Source: Streptomyces aureoverticillatus (GTDB lineage Bacteria > Actinomycetota > Actinomycetes > Streptomycetales > Streptomycetaceae). From it: DNA of 64,000 bases. This document shows positions 16,525 to 24,831 of this stretch, in pieces; within the stretch, counting starts at the first letter, position 1, and each line of letters starts with the position of its first letter. The position numbers and the translations under genes were made by a program. The notes under the pieces were generated by a model, which saw only the letters and a list, made by a program, of their open reading frames with translations, was not told the DNA's origin and did no database searches. The stretch is taken from contig NZ_BMSY01000008.1 in the NCBI RefSeq assembly GCF_014649395.1, positions 1 to 64,000 of the forward strand, written 5' to 3'.

Positions 16525-17907
16525 TTGAGTACGGGATCCGGAGCAGACTCCGCCCCCGCACCAACCAACCTCGACAAAACCGCCCACCCCAAGAACCGCT
16601 CGAAGACGACGATGTTCAGCTCCCTGAAGATCCGGAACTACCGGCTCTTCGCCGCCGGAGCCGTCGTCTCCAACACCGGCACCTGGATGGCCCGCATCAC
16701 CCAGGACTGGCTGGTGCTCAGCCTCACCGGCTCGTCCGCGGCCGTCGGTGTCACGACCGCGATGCAGTTCCTGCCGATGCTGCTCTTCGGCCTCTACGGC
16801 GGCGTCATCGCCGACCGCTTCGCCAAGCGGAACCTCCTCTTCGTCACCCAGGGCGCGATGGGTCTCGGCGGCCTGTTCCTGGCCGCGATGACCCTGTCCG
16901 GGCACGTCGAGGTCTGGCACGTCTACGTGACGGCGTTCTTCACCGGCCTGGTGACCGTCGTCGACAACCCCACCCGCCAGTCCTTCGTGTCCGAACTCGT
17001 CGGCCCCGACCAGCTCCGCAACGCCGTCTCGCTGAACTCCGCGAACTTCCAGTCCGCGCGCCTCGTCGGACCGGCCGTCGCGGGCGTCGTCACGGCCGCG
17101 GTCGGCCCCGGCTGGGCGTTCCTCGCCAACGGCCTGTCGTTCCTCGCGCCGATCGCCGGACTGTTCCTGATGCGCACCGGCGAGCTGACCCGCAGCCCGC
17201 TCGCCCCGCGCCGCGGCAAGGGGCAGCTCCGCGAGGGCCTGAACTATGTGTCCCGGCACCCGGAGCTGATCTGGCCCATCGTGCTCATCGGCTTCATCGG
17301 CACGTTCGGCTTCAACTTCCCGATCTGGCTGAGCGCGTACGCGGACGACGTCTTCCACGGCGGCTCCGGCATGTACGCGGCGTTCACCACGCTGATGGCG
17401 GCCGGGTCGCTGATCGGCGCGCTGCTTGCCGCACGGCGCCGGTCCTCGCGGCTGCGGATGCTCGCGGGCGCGGCGGGGCTGTTCGGCGTGCTCCTCGTCG
17501 CGGTCGCCGCGGTGCCGAGCGCGTATGTGTTCGCGGCGCTCCTTGTGCCCGTCGGCGCGGTGGGTCTTACGGTCAACGTCACCGCCAACTCCTCCGTGCA
17601 GATGGCTACCGACCCCGAGATGCGGGGTCGGGTCATGAGCCTCTTCATGATGGTGTTCGTGGGGGGTACGCCGTTGGGCGGGCCGCTCTTCGGGTGGCTT
17701 GCCGACGCGTATGGCGTCCGCGTGAGCTTTGCGGTGGGGGGACTTGTTGTTGCCCTCGCCGCGGTGGGGGTCGGGCTGATGCTTGCGCGTGCGGCCAACC
17801 TCCGGTTGAAGGTCGACCTGCGGCGGGGCCGCACCCACGTGGAGTTTGTCCCCCGGGAGCGGGAGCGGGAGCGGGAGCCTGAGCGGGAACTGGCGCCTGC
17901 GGCGTGA
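16525..17907 (+). CDS. MFS transporter of the DHA3 / EntS type
   Basis: 460-residue multidrug or metabolite exporter. KIRNYRLFAAGAVVSNTGTWMARITQDWLVLSLTGSS near residues 31-66 and GVIADRFAKRNLL (motif A) are typical of the DHA3 (MFS_3) group, as is VDNPTRQSFVSELVGPDQLRNAVSLNSANFQ. Start TTG at 16525 is supported by a perfect aaggagg 9 nt upstream. The C-terminal tail is charged (PREREREREPEREL). Paired with marR, probably a single regulated unit. The gap before it contains a short cgta tandem run (16449-16466). Confidence 0.88.
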   Translation: MSTGSGADSAPAPTNLDKTAHPKNRSKTTMFSSLKIRNYRLFAAGAVVSNTGTWMARITQDWLVLSLTGSSAAVGVTTAMQFLPMLLFGLYGGVIADRFAKRNLLFVTQGAMGLGGLFLAAMTLSGHVEVWHVYVTAFFTGLVTVVDNPTRQSFVSELVGPDQLRNAVSLNSANFQSARLVGPAVAGVVTAAVGPGWAFLANGLSFLAPIAGLFLMRTGELTRSPLAPRRGKGQLREGLNYVSRHPELIWPIVLIGFIGTFGFNFPIWLSAYADDVFHGGSGMYAAFTTLMAAGSLIGALLAARRRSSRLRMLAGAAGLFGVLLVAVAAVPSAYVFAALLVPVGAVGLTVNVTANSSVQMATDPEMRGRVMSLFMMVFVGGTPLGGPLFGWLADAYGVRVSFAVGGLVVALAAVGVGLMLARAANLRLKVDLRRGRTHVEFVPREREREREPERELAPAA

Positions 17908-17917
17908 GCTGCGGGTC

Positions 17918-17960
17918 TGTGGGGGCTGGGCGCGCAGTTCCCCGCGCCCCTTAAGGGGCG
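17918..17960. repeat. Dispersed repeat acting as convergent terminator
   Basis: tgggggctgggcgcgcagtt then ccccgcgccccttaaggggc; ccgcgccccttaaggggcg folds into a hairpin. It lies between two convergent genes (MFS and GNAT), so it can end both transcripts. Same family as 2201-2360 and 59511-59575. Confidence 0.65.
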
Positions 17961-17972
17961 CCACCTGGCCGC

Positions 17973-18494
17973 TTACAGTCGCATCTCCAGGACCTGGCCC
18001 GGCCAGGTGCCGTTCTTTTCCGTGAAGGTCTCGGCCCGTACGAAGCCGTTGCTCTCGTAGTACGCGACCAGCTTGCCCTCGTTGCCCGCGTAGCAGTCGA
18101 CCCGGAGCAGGGAGATGCCCTGCCTCCGGGTCTCGGCTGCGGCGTGGGCCAGGAGGGCGCGGCCCACGCCCCGGCCCGCGAAGCGGGGGTCGGTGGCCAG
18201 GTAGTGGACGTACCGCTCGGGCTCGTCGACGGGCGGTATGTACGAGCCGGGGCTGTCGGTGAGCAGCAGCATGCCCGCGGCTTCGCCGTCGACCTCGGCG
18301 AGCCACGGTGAGCCGTCGGCCACGTACTTATCGATCGACTCGACGACCTTCGGGTTCCGCGACAGCGGCTCCGTGCCCCACTGCTTCGTACGCCCCTGGG
18401 AGACGAGGCGCTCGACGGCGCTGTCGAGGATGCCCAGGAAGAGGGGGATGTCGGCGGGGGCGCCGGGGCGGATGCGTACGGGATTGTCGTTCAT
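17973..18494 (-). CDS. GNAT-family N-acetyltransferase
   Basis: 173-residue acetyl-CoA-dependent acetyltransferase. VHYLATDPRFAGRGVGRALLAHAAAETRRQG contains the conserved acetyl-CoA pyrophosphate-binding motif (R-G-V-G-R near residues 107-111), preceded by strand AAGMLLLTD and followed by LRVDCYAGNEGKLVAYYESNGFV, the usual C-terminal strand-helix. The substrate is unknown. It is divergent from the 2H phosphodiesterase gene with only 17 bp between starts. Confidence 0.85.
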   Translation of the reverse strand: MNDNPVRIRPGAPADIPLFLGILDSAVERLVSQGRTKQWGTEPLSRNPKVVESIDKYVADGSPWLAEVDGEAAGMLLLTDSPGSYIPPVDEPERYVHYLATDPRFAGRGVGRALLAHAAAETRRQGISLLRVDCYAGNEGKLVAYYESNGFVRAETFTEKNGTWPGQVLEMRL

Positions 18495-18511
18495 AGCGGC
18501 AGGCTAGTCGC

Positions 18512-19126
18512 ATGAGACTCTTTGCGGCGGTGCTGCCACCGGAGCCGGTTTCGGACGAACTGGCCCGGTTCGTGGCCGAGTTGAGGAAGCTGCCGGGCGC
18601 CGGCTCGGTGCGCTGGATGGAGCGGGAGCACTGGCACTTCACGCTGGCGTTCATGGCGGAGGTGCCCGACGAGGCGGTGCCGGGGCTGTGCGAGCGCCTG
18701 GAGCGGGCGGCGCGGCGTACGGCGCCGTTCACGCTGGCGCTGCGCGGCGGCGGACGGTTCGGCGGGCGGGCGCTGTGGACGGGGGCGGGCGGTGCGGTGG
18801 CCGAGCTGAAGATCCTGGCCGGGCGGGCGGACGCGGCCGCGCGGAAGGCCGGCCTCACGATGGAGGAGCACCGCCCCTACCGTCCGCACCTGACGCTCGC
18901 GCGGTCGCGGGGCGAGGCGGACTTCCGGCCGTACGTCGAGGCGCTCGCCGCGTTCGAGAGCATGCCGTGGACCGTGCCCGAGCTGACTCTCGTACGCAGC
19001 AATCTGCCGACGAGCGGGGTGCCGGGGGAGCGGCCGCGGTACGAGGTGGTGGGGCGGTGGGCGCTGGGAGGCGGCGCGGGGGCGGCGGGAGGGGCACCGG
19101 AAGGGGCGCCGGAGGGGGCCGGTTAA
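18512..19126 (+). CDS. thpR: RNA 2',3'-cyclic phosphodiesterase (2H superfamily)
   Basis: 204-residue member of the LigT/ThpR group, which opens RNA 2',3'-cyclic phosphates. The two catalytic HxT motifs are present: H42-F-T44 (WHFTLAF) and H126-L-T128 (PHLTLAR), in a bilobal arrangement starting MRLFAAVLPP. The C-terminus is extended by a low-complexity Gly/Ala tail (GGGAGAAGGAPEGAPEGAG). The start is fixed by conservation of MRLF. A 29-residue ORF follows 10 bp later. Confidence 0.85.
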   Translation: MRLFAAVLPPEPVSDELARFVAELRKLPGAGSVRWMEREHWHFTLAFMAEVPDEAVPGLCERLERAARRTAPFTLALRGGGRFGGRALWTGAGGAVAELKILAGRADAAARKAGLTMEEHRPYRPHLTLARSRGEADFRPYVEALAAFESMPWTVPELTLVRSNLPTSGVPGERPRYEVVGRWALGGGAGAAGGAPEGAPEGAG

Positions 19127-19136
19127 TCTCGGGGGT

Positions 19137-19226
19137 GTGAACCCAAGGACCAGGAACCGGATCATGGCCGGTGTGCTCGTGCTGATGTTCGTCGTGGTGG
19201 CGCTGGCGGCGGCCCTCGGCAACTAG
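19137..19226 (+). CDS. Small single-pass membrane peptide, 29 residues
   Basis: GTG at 19137 opens a 29-codon ORF ending TAG at 19226. The N-terminus is basic (NPRTRNR) and is followed by one hydrophobic helix (IMAGVLVLMFVVVALAAALG). The layout suits a tiny membrane protein with its N-terminus inside. Codon third positions are G/C-rich and the ORF is 10 bp downstream of the phosphodiesterase gene, with gggggt close to the start. I believe similar short ORFs occur in other Streptomyces, but I cannot confirm that here. Confidence 0.6.
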   Translation: MNPRTRNRIMAGVLVLMFVVVALAAALGN

Positions 19227-19272
19227 CGCCCGGCAGTCGCCGCCGCCCGCGCTCACGGGCGTGAACCCGCCG

Positions 19273-20265
19273 TCACCAGGCGAAGGCCTCCGGGGACGGG
19301 CCGGGGCCGGGGAAGATCTCGTCGAGGGACAGGAGCAGTTCCTCGGTCAGCTCCAGCTCGACGGCGCGCACGGCGGAGTCGAGCTGGTCCGCGGTGCGCG
19401 GGCCGACGATCGGTCCGGTGACGCCGGGGCGGGTGAGCAGCCAGGCCAGGGCGACCTCGCCGGGCTTCAGGCCGTGCTTGTCGAGCAGGTCCTCGTACGC
19501 CTGGATCTGGGCGCGCGCCGCGGGGTCGGCGAGGGCGGAAGCCGCCCGGCCGGAGGCGCGCCGGCCGCCCTCGACCTGCTTCTTCAGGACGCCGCCGAGC
19601 AGCCCGCCGTGCAGCGGGGACCAGGGGATGACACCGAGGCCGTAGTCCCGCGCGGCCGGCAGGACCTCCATCTCGGCGCGGCGCTCCGCGAGGTTGTACA
19701 GGCACTGCTCGGTGACCAGGCCGTAGTTGCCGCGGCGGGCGGCCAGCTCGTTGGCCTGGGCGATCTTGTAGCCGGGGAAGTTGCTGGAGCCCGCGTACAG
19801 GATCTTGCCCTGCTGGACCAGTACGTCGACGGCCTGCCAGATCTCCTCGAAGGGAGTGTTCCGGTCGATGTGGTGGAACTGGTAGATGTCGATGTAGTCG
19901 GTCTGGAGGCGCCTGAGGGAGGCCTCCACGGAGCGGCGGATGTTGACCGCGGAGAGCTTGTCGTGGTTCGGCCAGGGCGTCTGGCCGTCGGCCGTCATGT
20001 TGCCGTACACCTTGGTGGCGAGCACGACCTTGTCGCGCCGGTCGCCGCCCTGCGCGAACCAGGTGCCGATGATCTCCTCGGTGCGGCCCTTGTTCTCGCC
20101 CCAGCCGTAGGTGTTGGCGGTGTCGAAGAAGTTGATCCCCGCGCCGAGCGCGGCATCCATGATCGCGTGACTTTCCGCCTCCCCCGTCTGCGGCCCGAAG
20201 TTCATCGTGCCGAGCGTGAGGCGGCTGACCTTGAGTCCGGTGCGTCCCAGCTGCGTGTACTTCAT
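19273..20265 (-). CDS. Aldo/keto reductase
   Basis: 330-residue NADPH-dependent oxidoreductase with the (beta/alpha)8 fold. The catalytic tetrad is visible: Asp48 and Tyr53 (FFDTANTYGWG), Lys85 (VLATKV) and His131 (IYQFHHID). The C-terminal cofactor-binding segment is VTGPIVGPRTADQLDSAVRAVEL. It resembles the YajO/potassium-channel-beta branch rather than the short AKR group. The substrate is unknown. It is monocistronic or downstream of the Uma2 gene (60 bp). Confidence 0.9.
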   Translation of the reverse strand: MKYTQLGRTGLKVSRLTLGTMNFGPQTGEAESHAIMDAALGAGINFFDTANTYGWGENKGRTEEIIGTWFAQGGDRRDKVVLATKVYGNMTADGQTPWPNHDKLSAVNIRRSVEASLRRLQTDYIDIYQFHHIDRNTPFEEIWQAVDVLVQQGKILYAGSSNFPGYKIAQANELAARRGNYGLVTEQCLYNLAERRAEMEVLPAARDYGLGVIPWSPLHGGLLGGVLKKQVEGGRRASGRAASALADPAARAQIQAYEDLLDKHGLKPGEVALAWLLTRPGVTGPIVGPRTADQLDSAVRAVELELTEELLLSLDEIFPGPGPSPEAFAW

Positions 20266-20325
20266 GGGGCCTTAGCCAACGGGGTGGAGTGGGCTCTATG
20301 CAAGGGGGCGGCTGGGACGGGCGGG

Positions 20326-20913
20326 TCAGTCGCGAGCGAAGTCGTCGGTGGTGAGGGTGAGGCCGACGACGGTGTGGGTCAGGTCGATCTCTGCACCGAA
20401 GTCGACTGTCGTCTCGATGCGGTACTTGCTGTTCTTGGGCTGGGTGTAGGCGTGGCACTTGCCTTGGTAGGGGTCGACGATGAGGTAGACGGCGACCTCG
20501 GCGGCGGCGTACGCGGTCTTCTTGGGACCGTAGTCGTTCTGGCCCGTGCCCCGGGAGACCACTTCGGTGACGAACTCGACGTCCTCGCACAGGAAGCCGC
20601 CCCGCTCGGTCCGCTTGGCTCCATCGGCGACCAGTGCCAGATCGCTGCAGAAGCCATTGAGGTCGCCGGGGTAGTCGACGCGTACGTCGGACAGCAGGCG
20701 CTGACGTGGATACTTGGTCCTCATCTGGTCGTAGATGCCCGCGATGACGTCCCAGTGGTTGGCCCGCTGCGGCGTCATGTGAACGGCCCCCTCGACGATC
20801 TCGATCTTGTATCCCTCGAGGAAGGGCTCCCGCTCAAGCGCCTCGAACATCTTGTCCAGGGCTTGCTCGTTGGTGAATTCGGCCATCTCGGTCCTGTCTG
20901 CAAGAACAGTCAC
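20326..20913 (-). CDS. Uma2-family (DUF820) putative endonuclease
   Basis: 195-residue protein of the Uma2 family, predicted to have a PD-(D/E)XK restriction-endonuclease fold. The expected blocks are present: YKIEIVEGAVHMTP (first acidic residue), CSDLALVAD, VEFVTEVVSRGTGQNDYGPKKTAYAAAEVAVYLIVDPYQGK (E-V-V-S plus K of the active site). Function in bacteria is not established. The family is abundant and patchy in actinomycetes, and was once linked to transposon-encoded proteins. No mobile element is visible here. Confidence 0.85.
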   Translation of the reverse strand: MTVLADRTEMAEFTNEQALDKMFEALEREPFLEGYKIEIVEGAVHMTPQRANHWDVIAGIYDQMRTKYPRQRLLSDVRVDYPGDLNGFCSDLALVADGAKRTERGGFLCEDVEFVTEVVSRGTGQNDYGPKKTAYAAAEVAVYLIVDPYQGKCHAYTQPKNSKYRIETTVDFGAEIDLTHTVVGLTLTTDDFARD

Positions 20914-20999
20914 TGTGGCGCTCCTCCCCGGCCGCCGATCGATTGCCCGCAGCCGCGCAGTACAACGATACGCACGGAGGCAACGTCACGCCCCGCCCA

Positions 21000-21033
21000 G
21001 CCGGCCCGCCGCCTCCAGGCGAGGCGGGCCGGC
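21000..21033 (-). terminator. Stem-loop after the FG-GAP operon
   Basis: gccggcccgcc and ggcgggccggc form an 11-bp stem around 12 nt, 15 bp downstream of the stop of the minus-strand FG-GAP gene at 21048. No T-run follows, as is common for Streptomyces terminators. Confidence 0.6.
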
Positions 21034-21047
21034 CGGGCCCTGTGGGA

Positions 21048-23237
21048 TCAGGCGATCGACGCCCACTGCTTCCAGTACGTCGCGTCGCCGTACGCCGACC
21101 GGTTGCCGAACGTCCCGTTCCCCTTGCCCGCGTTGAGCCACAGGCGGTTGGCGGTGTCGCGCGACAGCAGGTCGTGCTTGCCGTCGCCGTTCACGTCACC
21201 TGCGCCGACGACGTCCTTGTAGGAGGCGCCCCAGTCCTTGAAGACGCGGACGCGGTCCGCCAGCTTGCCGGTGGGCAGGCCGTCGTAGCGCCACAGTTCG
21301 CCGGACCTGTCGAGGGCGAGGACGTCCCCGAGGCCGTCGCCGTCGAGGTCGCCCGCGCCGACGACGCGCGTGTACCCGGTCCAGGCGGAGCGGATCTTCA
21401 CGCGGGACTTGAAGGCGCCGGCGCCGTCGTGGGCGTACAGATACACGTCACCCGTGGCCTTGTCCCGCGCCAGCAGGTCCGGGCGGCCGTCGCCCGTCTG
21501 GTCGCCGCTCGCGAGCAGCGTGTCGTAGCGGCTCCAGTCGCGGGCGAGGCGCCGGTGCGGGGAGTCCGGCGTGGGCAGGCCGCCGCACACCGGGGTGTAG
21601 AGGCGGGCCTCGCCGCCGGGGAGGCGCACGATCAGGTCGTTGCAGCGGTCGCCGTCGGCGTCCCCGAACGGCACGACGCGGGCCTCGGAGTCCCACGGGG
21701 ACGCGTGGAACGTCTCCGTCGGGTTGGTCGCGTCGCCGGTGTACAGCTTCATCGAGTCGCCGAACGACAGGCCCACGACGTCCGCGCGGGCGTCGTCGGC
21801 GTAGTCGTGCCACTTCGGCTTCGCGCGGGTGCCCGTGGTCGCGGTGTACGCGGCGGGGGTGGCGCCCGGCGCCGACTCCGTCCACACCGCCACCGGGCGG
21901 CCCTTGGCGTCGGCGGCCACGCGGCCCGTGCTCACGGTGTCCTTCGTCCGCGCGCTGAGGGTGCGCGGCTTGGACAGGTCGCCGTGCTGGACGGTCTGCG
22001 CGACGAAGTCCTCGCGGACGGTGCGGCCGAGTTCGAAGCGCTTCTGCGTGTACGTGACGACGACGGCCCCGTTCGGCGTGGCCGCCGCGCCCAGCGAGTC
22101 GGCGTCGACGTACGAGGCGATCTTGCGGGGCGTGCCCCAACTGCCGCGCGACGCGGGCCGGGTGGCGACGCCCGCGGTGCCGGAACCCGTCATGCCGACG
22201 GCTGTGACGTCGCCGTTCGGTGCCGTGAGGAGCTCGGCGGGCGCGTACGGCCGGGCGCCGATCCCGGCCCGCTCCGGCTGCCCCCACTCGGCCGCCCCGG
22301 CCGCCTTGCGCGCGTAGGTGCCGCCGGACAGCAGGTGGAACCCGCCCTGCGGGTGGGCGGCCAGCGCGACCTGCTTCGGGCGTTCGCCGAGCAGCAGCGG
22401 CAGATCGCGCGGCCCGGTCCAGGAGGACTCGGCCGCCGCGGGCTTCTCCAGGTACTTGTAGTGCCACTTGTACGCGGACGGGTCCGGGTCGACGCCGTCG
22501 CCCGTGTAGTGGCTGTTGCCGCCCCAGAGCACGCCGACCGTGCCGTCCTCGTCGACGGCAACGCGCAGGTCCCACAGCACGTAGTGGTAGACGTTGTCGT
22601 CGCGGACGATCGGGTCGGGGAGCCGGTCGAGGGTGCGCGGCGCGGACCAGTCGGCGTTCGGCCCGGGCCGCTCGACGACGGTCAGGCGGTGCTCCGCGTC
22701 CATCCACGCCACGGCCTGGTGGCCCTTGGAGTTGGCGGCGAGCGTGGTCAGCTGCGTGCGCCTGTGCGCCCAGTCGCCCGCGAGCGTGCCGGTCGTGACG
22801 TCCTCGGCGGGCCCGAAGGCGGTGCCGTCCGGCGCGATGCGGGACAGCTTCAGGGTGCGCCGTCCGTCGTCGGCGGCGGCCGTCCACGACAGCAGGGAGA
22901 GCGCGCCGTCGTCGGTGCGCTGGAGCGTGGCGCCGCCGGGCGCGGGCGTGGCGGGCCCCCAGGTGGTGCTGCCCGCGGGGCGCACCGACAGCACGGTCCT
23001 GCCGTCCTGCGTGAAGAGTCCCGCGAGGGTGCCGCCGCGCGTCGACTTCAGGTCGACGACGGCGGTGACGCCGGGCAGTTCCTTCGGCACGGTCCACGGG
23101 CCGGGCCCGGGCGGGACGGCGGTGGCCGGAAGCGCGGGCGCGGCGGGGGTGGCCGCCTGGGCGTACGACGAGACGGCGCCGAGTGCGAGCACGACGACGA
23201 GCGCGCTCCCCAGGAGCGCGCGGGAGTGCAGTGTCAT
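21048..23237 (-). CDS. Secreted FG-GAP/VCBS repeat protein, large
   Basis: 729-residue exported protein. Signal peptide MTLHSRALLGSALVVVLALGAVSSYAQA at the N-terminus. The first two thirds read like a beta-propeller (repeated TVGVLWGG, QVALAAHPQGGF, GAVVVTYTQK). The last third contains at least four FG-GAP-like repeats with calcium-binding loops: DADGDRCNDLIV, DQTGDGRPDLLA, DLDGDGLGDVLA, DVNGDGKHDLLS. Probably an extracellular binding protein. ATG 23237 follows the stop of the upstream FG-GAP gene by 1 bp (TGA-C-ATG), so the two are translationally coupled. The frame is open further upstream only as a shadow. Confidence 0.82.
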   Translation of the reverse strand: MTLHSRALLGSALVVVLALGAVSSYAQAATPAAPALPATAVPPGPGPWTVPKELPGVTAVVDLKSTRGGTLAGLFTQDGRTVLSVRPAGSTTWGPATPAPGGATLQRTDDGALSLLSWTAAADDGRRTLKLSRIAPDGTAFGPAEDVTTGTLAGDWAHRRTQLTTLAANSKGHQAVAWMDAEHRLTVVERPGPNADWSAPRTLDRLPDPIVRDDNVYHYVLWDLRVAVDEDGTVGVLWGGNSHYTGDGVDPDPSAYKWHYKYLEKPAAAESSWTGPRDLPLLLGERPKQVALAAHPQGGFHLLSGGTYARKAAGAAEWGQPERAGIGARPYAPAELLTAPNGDVTAVGMTGSGTAGVATRPASRGSWGTPRKIASYVDADSLGAAATPNGAVVVTYTQKRFELGRTVREDFVAQTVQHGDLSKPRTLSARTKDTVSTGRVAADAKGRPVAVWTESAPGATPAAYTATTGTRAKPKWHDYADDARADVVGLSFGDSMKLYTGDATNPTETFHASPWDSEARVVPFGDADGDRCNDLIVRLPGGEARLYTPVCGGLPTPDSPHRRLARDWSRYDTLLASGDQTGDGRPDLLARDKATGDVYLYAHDGAGAFKSRVKIRSAWTGYTRVVGAGDLDGDGLGDVLALDRSGELWRYDGLPTGKLADRVRVFKDWGASYKDVVGAGDVNGDGKHDLLSRDTANRLWLNAGKGNGTFGNRSAYGDATYWKQWASIA

Positions 23238-23238
23238 G

Positions 23239-24714
23239 TCAGCCCGCCATCCGGTGGCCGAAGTTGCCGCCGCCGGCCGGGCCGCCGACGGTGCCGAGGC
23301 GGAAGCTGGTGGCGCCCTCGCCCGTGACGCCCGAGGCGCCGGTGGCCAGCTTCCAGACGCGGCCCTGGTAGCCGTCCTCGCCGTTGCCGCCGACGTACAG
23401 TTCCGTGCCGCCGTCGTCGCCGGTGTCGACCACGGCCGCCGCCGCGCCGAAGTGGTCGTCGCTCTCCGACGTGCTGGGCACGCCCTTGGAGTTCTGCGTG
23501 AACGAGGCGGCGCCCGTCGTGGTGATCCCGGACGGGCCGCCGCGCAGCACGGTGACCGCGCCCGACTTGGCGGTGGTGGCCGCGTCGGAGCCGGTCTCGT
23601 ACGAGGCACCGACGACCAGGTCCGCGTATCCGTCGCGGTCGGTGTCGCCGACGGCCACCGCGGAGCCGAACTTGTCGCCCGCCTCGTCCAGGCCCGGCAC
23701 GCCCGCGCTCGCCTGCGTGTACGCACGGGACGTGAGGGTGTCGCTGACGCCGTCCTTGCCGCCGTACGTCACGTACACCTTGTTCTGCCCGGGGTAGCCG
23801 GTGACGAGGTCCTGGTAGCCGTCCTTGTTCAGGTCGCCGAAGGCGGCGGGCATGCTGTCCTCGCGCATGTAGGGGCCCGTGAACGCGCTGCCCTTCACCA
23901 GGCCGTCGGGGGAGCCCTTGAGGACCACGCCGCCCGGCGTGCCGTTGCTGAGGTCGGCGCTGCCGCTCGCCACGATGTCGGCGGTACCGTCGCCGGTCAG
24001 GTCGCCGACGTAGACGGTGCCGATGTTGAACTTGTCCAGCGTGCTGGTGTCGCGGTGCCAGACGCCGGCGGGCTTGCCCGTGTCGCGGTTCAGCGGGCCG
24101 AGCAGGGCCGAGACGCCGTAGGACATGCCGTTGTGGGCGCGGCTGACGAAGTCGGCGACGCCGTCGCCGTTGACGTCGCCCACGCCCATGCCGCCGCCGA
24201 GCAGCTTCGGGGAGTCGGCCGTGTAGTTCCCGGACGGCAGGGCGGTGCCCGCGCCGGTGATGCCGTCCTTGCTCCCCCAGAGGACCATGTTCTTCTGGAG
24301 ATAGTGGACGACCAGGTCGTCGTATCCGTCGCCGTCCAGGTCGCCCGCGGAGCTGACCTCGCGCCACTTGCCGTCCGCGACCGGCTCGCTCGGGACACCC
24401 GGCGTGGCCTGGCTGATGACGGTCGCCGTCTCGTACTTCAGGCCGGTCGGCGTGCCGTACGCGACGGTGACGACGCCCGCGCGCTTCACCTCGCCGACCG
24501 TGGCGGTGTGGGCGCCGATGGCCAGGTCCTGGCGGCCGTCGCCGTTGAAGTCGGCCTTGTTTCCGGCGGGTTGGGCCGGTGCCGATGCCTGTGCTGCCGG
24601 TGTGTCCGCCCCCGGTGCGGCGAGGGCGGCGGGCGCCAGGACTGTCGTACTCACTGTCGTCCCGGCGATGACGGCCGCGCAGACGGCGGCCGCGGTGAGC
24701 GCTCTGCGGCGCAT
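23239..24714 (-). CDS. Secreted FG-GAP (integrin-alpha-like) repeat protein
   Basis: 491-residue exported protein with signal MRRRALTAAAVCAAVIAGTTVSTTVLAPAALA. It carries about seven FG-GAP blades with D-x-D/N-x-D-G calcium loops: DFNGDGRQDLAIG, DLDGDGYDDLVV, DVNGDGVADFVS, DLTGDGTADIVA, DLNKDGYQDLVTG, DTDRDGYADLVVG, and a last degenerate one (DTGDDGGTELYVGG). This is the set of a seven-bladed propeller. It is clearly paralogous to 27937-29358 (shared GRVWKLATGASGVTG-type end). ATG 24714 has ggggga 6 nt upstream. First gene of a two-gene transcript. Confidence 0.85.
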   Translation of the reverse strand: MRRRALTAAAVCAAVIAGTTVSTTVLAPAALAAPGADTPAAQASAPAQPAGNKADFNGDGRQDLAIGAHTATVGEVKRAGVVTVAYGTPTGLKYETATVISQATPGVPSEPVADGKWREVSSAGDLDGDGYDDLVVHYLQKNMVLWGSKDGITGAGTALPSGNYTADSPKLLGGGMGVGDVNGDGVADFVSRAHNGMSYGVSALLGPLNRDTGKPAGVWHRDTSTLDKFNIGTVYVGDLTGDGTADIVASGSADLSNGTPGGVVLKGSPDGLVKGSAFTGPYMREDSMPAAFGDLNKDGYQDLVTGYPGQNKVYVTYGGKDGVSDTLTSRAYTQASAGVPGLDEAGDKFGSAVAVGDTDRDGYADLVVGASYETGSDAATTAKSGAVTVLRGGPSGITTTGAASFTQNSKGVPSTSESDDHFGAAAAVVDTGDDGGTELYVGGNGEDGYQGRVWKLATGASGVTGEGATSFRLGTVGGPAGGGNFGHRMAG

Positions 24715-24831
24715 GTGTGGTCCCCCCCACTTCCCATGGCGGGCCGGGCGGACCCGAAGGCCGGGCCCGCCCGGAACAGCCGCCAAAAGATCAAATCCAG
24801 CCAGATGATAAGCGCCGGGGGGCGGGAACGC

